In this document: positions 63,966-64,000 of the stretch, piece after piece
Layout of the letters: every line of letters starts with the position of its first letter
Position numbering within the stretch: the first letter of the stretch is position 1
NCBI GenBank assembly: GCA_963580285.1
Contig: OY757010.1
Coordinates: forward strand, 69,097,659 to 69,161,658
DNA length: 64,000 nucleotides
Direction of reading: 5' to 3'
From: Lucinisca nassula
Taxonomy: Eukaryota; Mollusca; Bivalvia; Lucinida; Lucinidae
Position numbers and translations under genes: made by a program
Notes under the pieces: generated by a model
Told to the model about the DNA's origin: nothing
The model's input: the letters and a program-made list of their open reading frames with translations, nothing else
Databases searched by the model: none

Positions 63966-64000
63966 TTGTTTTTGAGGTTTTCCATCCCCGTCAAGACTTT
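63966..64000 (-). mobile_element. probable SINE-1, cut by the window end
   Basis: TTTTTGAGGTTTTCCATCCC and CGTCAAGACT resemble the family's inverted 3' end. Confidence 0.45.

Overview
This window looks like repeat-saturated, gene-poor DNA from an animal, most likely a bivalve mollusc. The grounds are several tRNA-headed SINE families with GACGTTAAAC-type 3' ends, non-LTR retrotransposons with short tandem tails, many palindromic MITE-like families built around CTGATCAG, and long satellite arrays. Dreissena is a guess from recollection only. I found no intact host gene, rRNA or ordinary tRNA gene. Coding sequence is limited to retrotransposon reverse transcriptases, a mariner transposase relic, an unidentified element-borne relic, and one weak candidate host exon at 15.4-16.2 kb that carries an internal stop.

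The most notable content is at 31.28-37.70 kb: sixteen full units and one partial unit of a ~384-bp tandem repeat, each carrying a complete hammerhead self-cleaving ribozyme motif. Every copy has the CTGATGA and GAAA cores, a 3-bp stem II, a 6-bp stem I, a 4-bp palindromic stem III without a loop, and a GUA cleavage site. The units follow a four-unit higher-order pattern with a 1,534-bp period. The block sits inside a separate 97-bp satellite (30.85-31.27 and 37.70-40.54 kb), splitting one monomer with no apparent loss. A divergent relative with a 262-bp unit, a canonical GUC site and compensating stem changes lies at 60.45-60.83 kb, apparently inside a broken SINE. This resembles hammerhead satellites, small retrozymes and the hammerheads of Penelope-like elements; which of these it is cannot be settled from sequence alone.

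Layout. 0-20 kb: SINE copies, CTGATCAG palindromic elements, a tandem pair of CRE-rich hairpin elements (4.4-5.3 kb) beside a CpG-rich possible promoter, a 36-bp minisatellite (9.3-9.6 kb), a TA-flanked 1.9-kb element with long terminal inverted repeats (12.97-14.90 kb), the candidate exon and the mariner relic. 20-30 kb: a 5'-truncated LINE inside a palindromic element, then a 6.5-kb inverted-repeat element (23.10-29.62 kb) loaded with SINEs and holding two copies of a decayed gene. 30-41 kb: the satellites and ribozyme array. 41-55 kb: MITEs, a degraded LINE split by a SINE with a 13-bp target duplication, more SINEs and microsatellites. 55-60 kb: a Helitron-like repeat with an internal ~145-bp tandem array, inserted in an older ~375-bp tandem array. 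60-64 kb: the dispersed ribozyme and a LINE with a 625-codon uninterrupted reverse-transcriptase reading frame.

Family labels (SINE-1 to SINE-5, PAL-1 to PAL-3) are mine. The sequence gives a clear nesting order at many sites because target-site duplications can be read directly.
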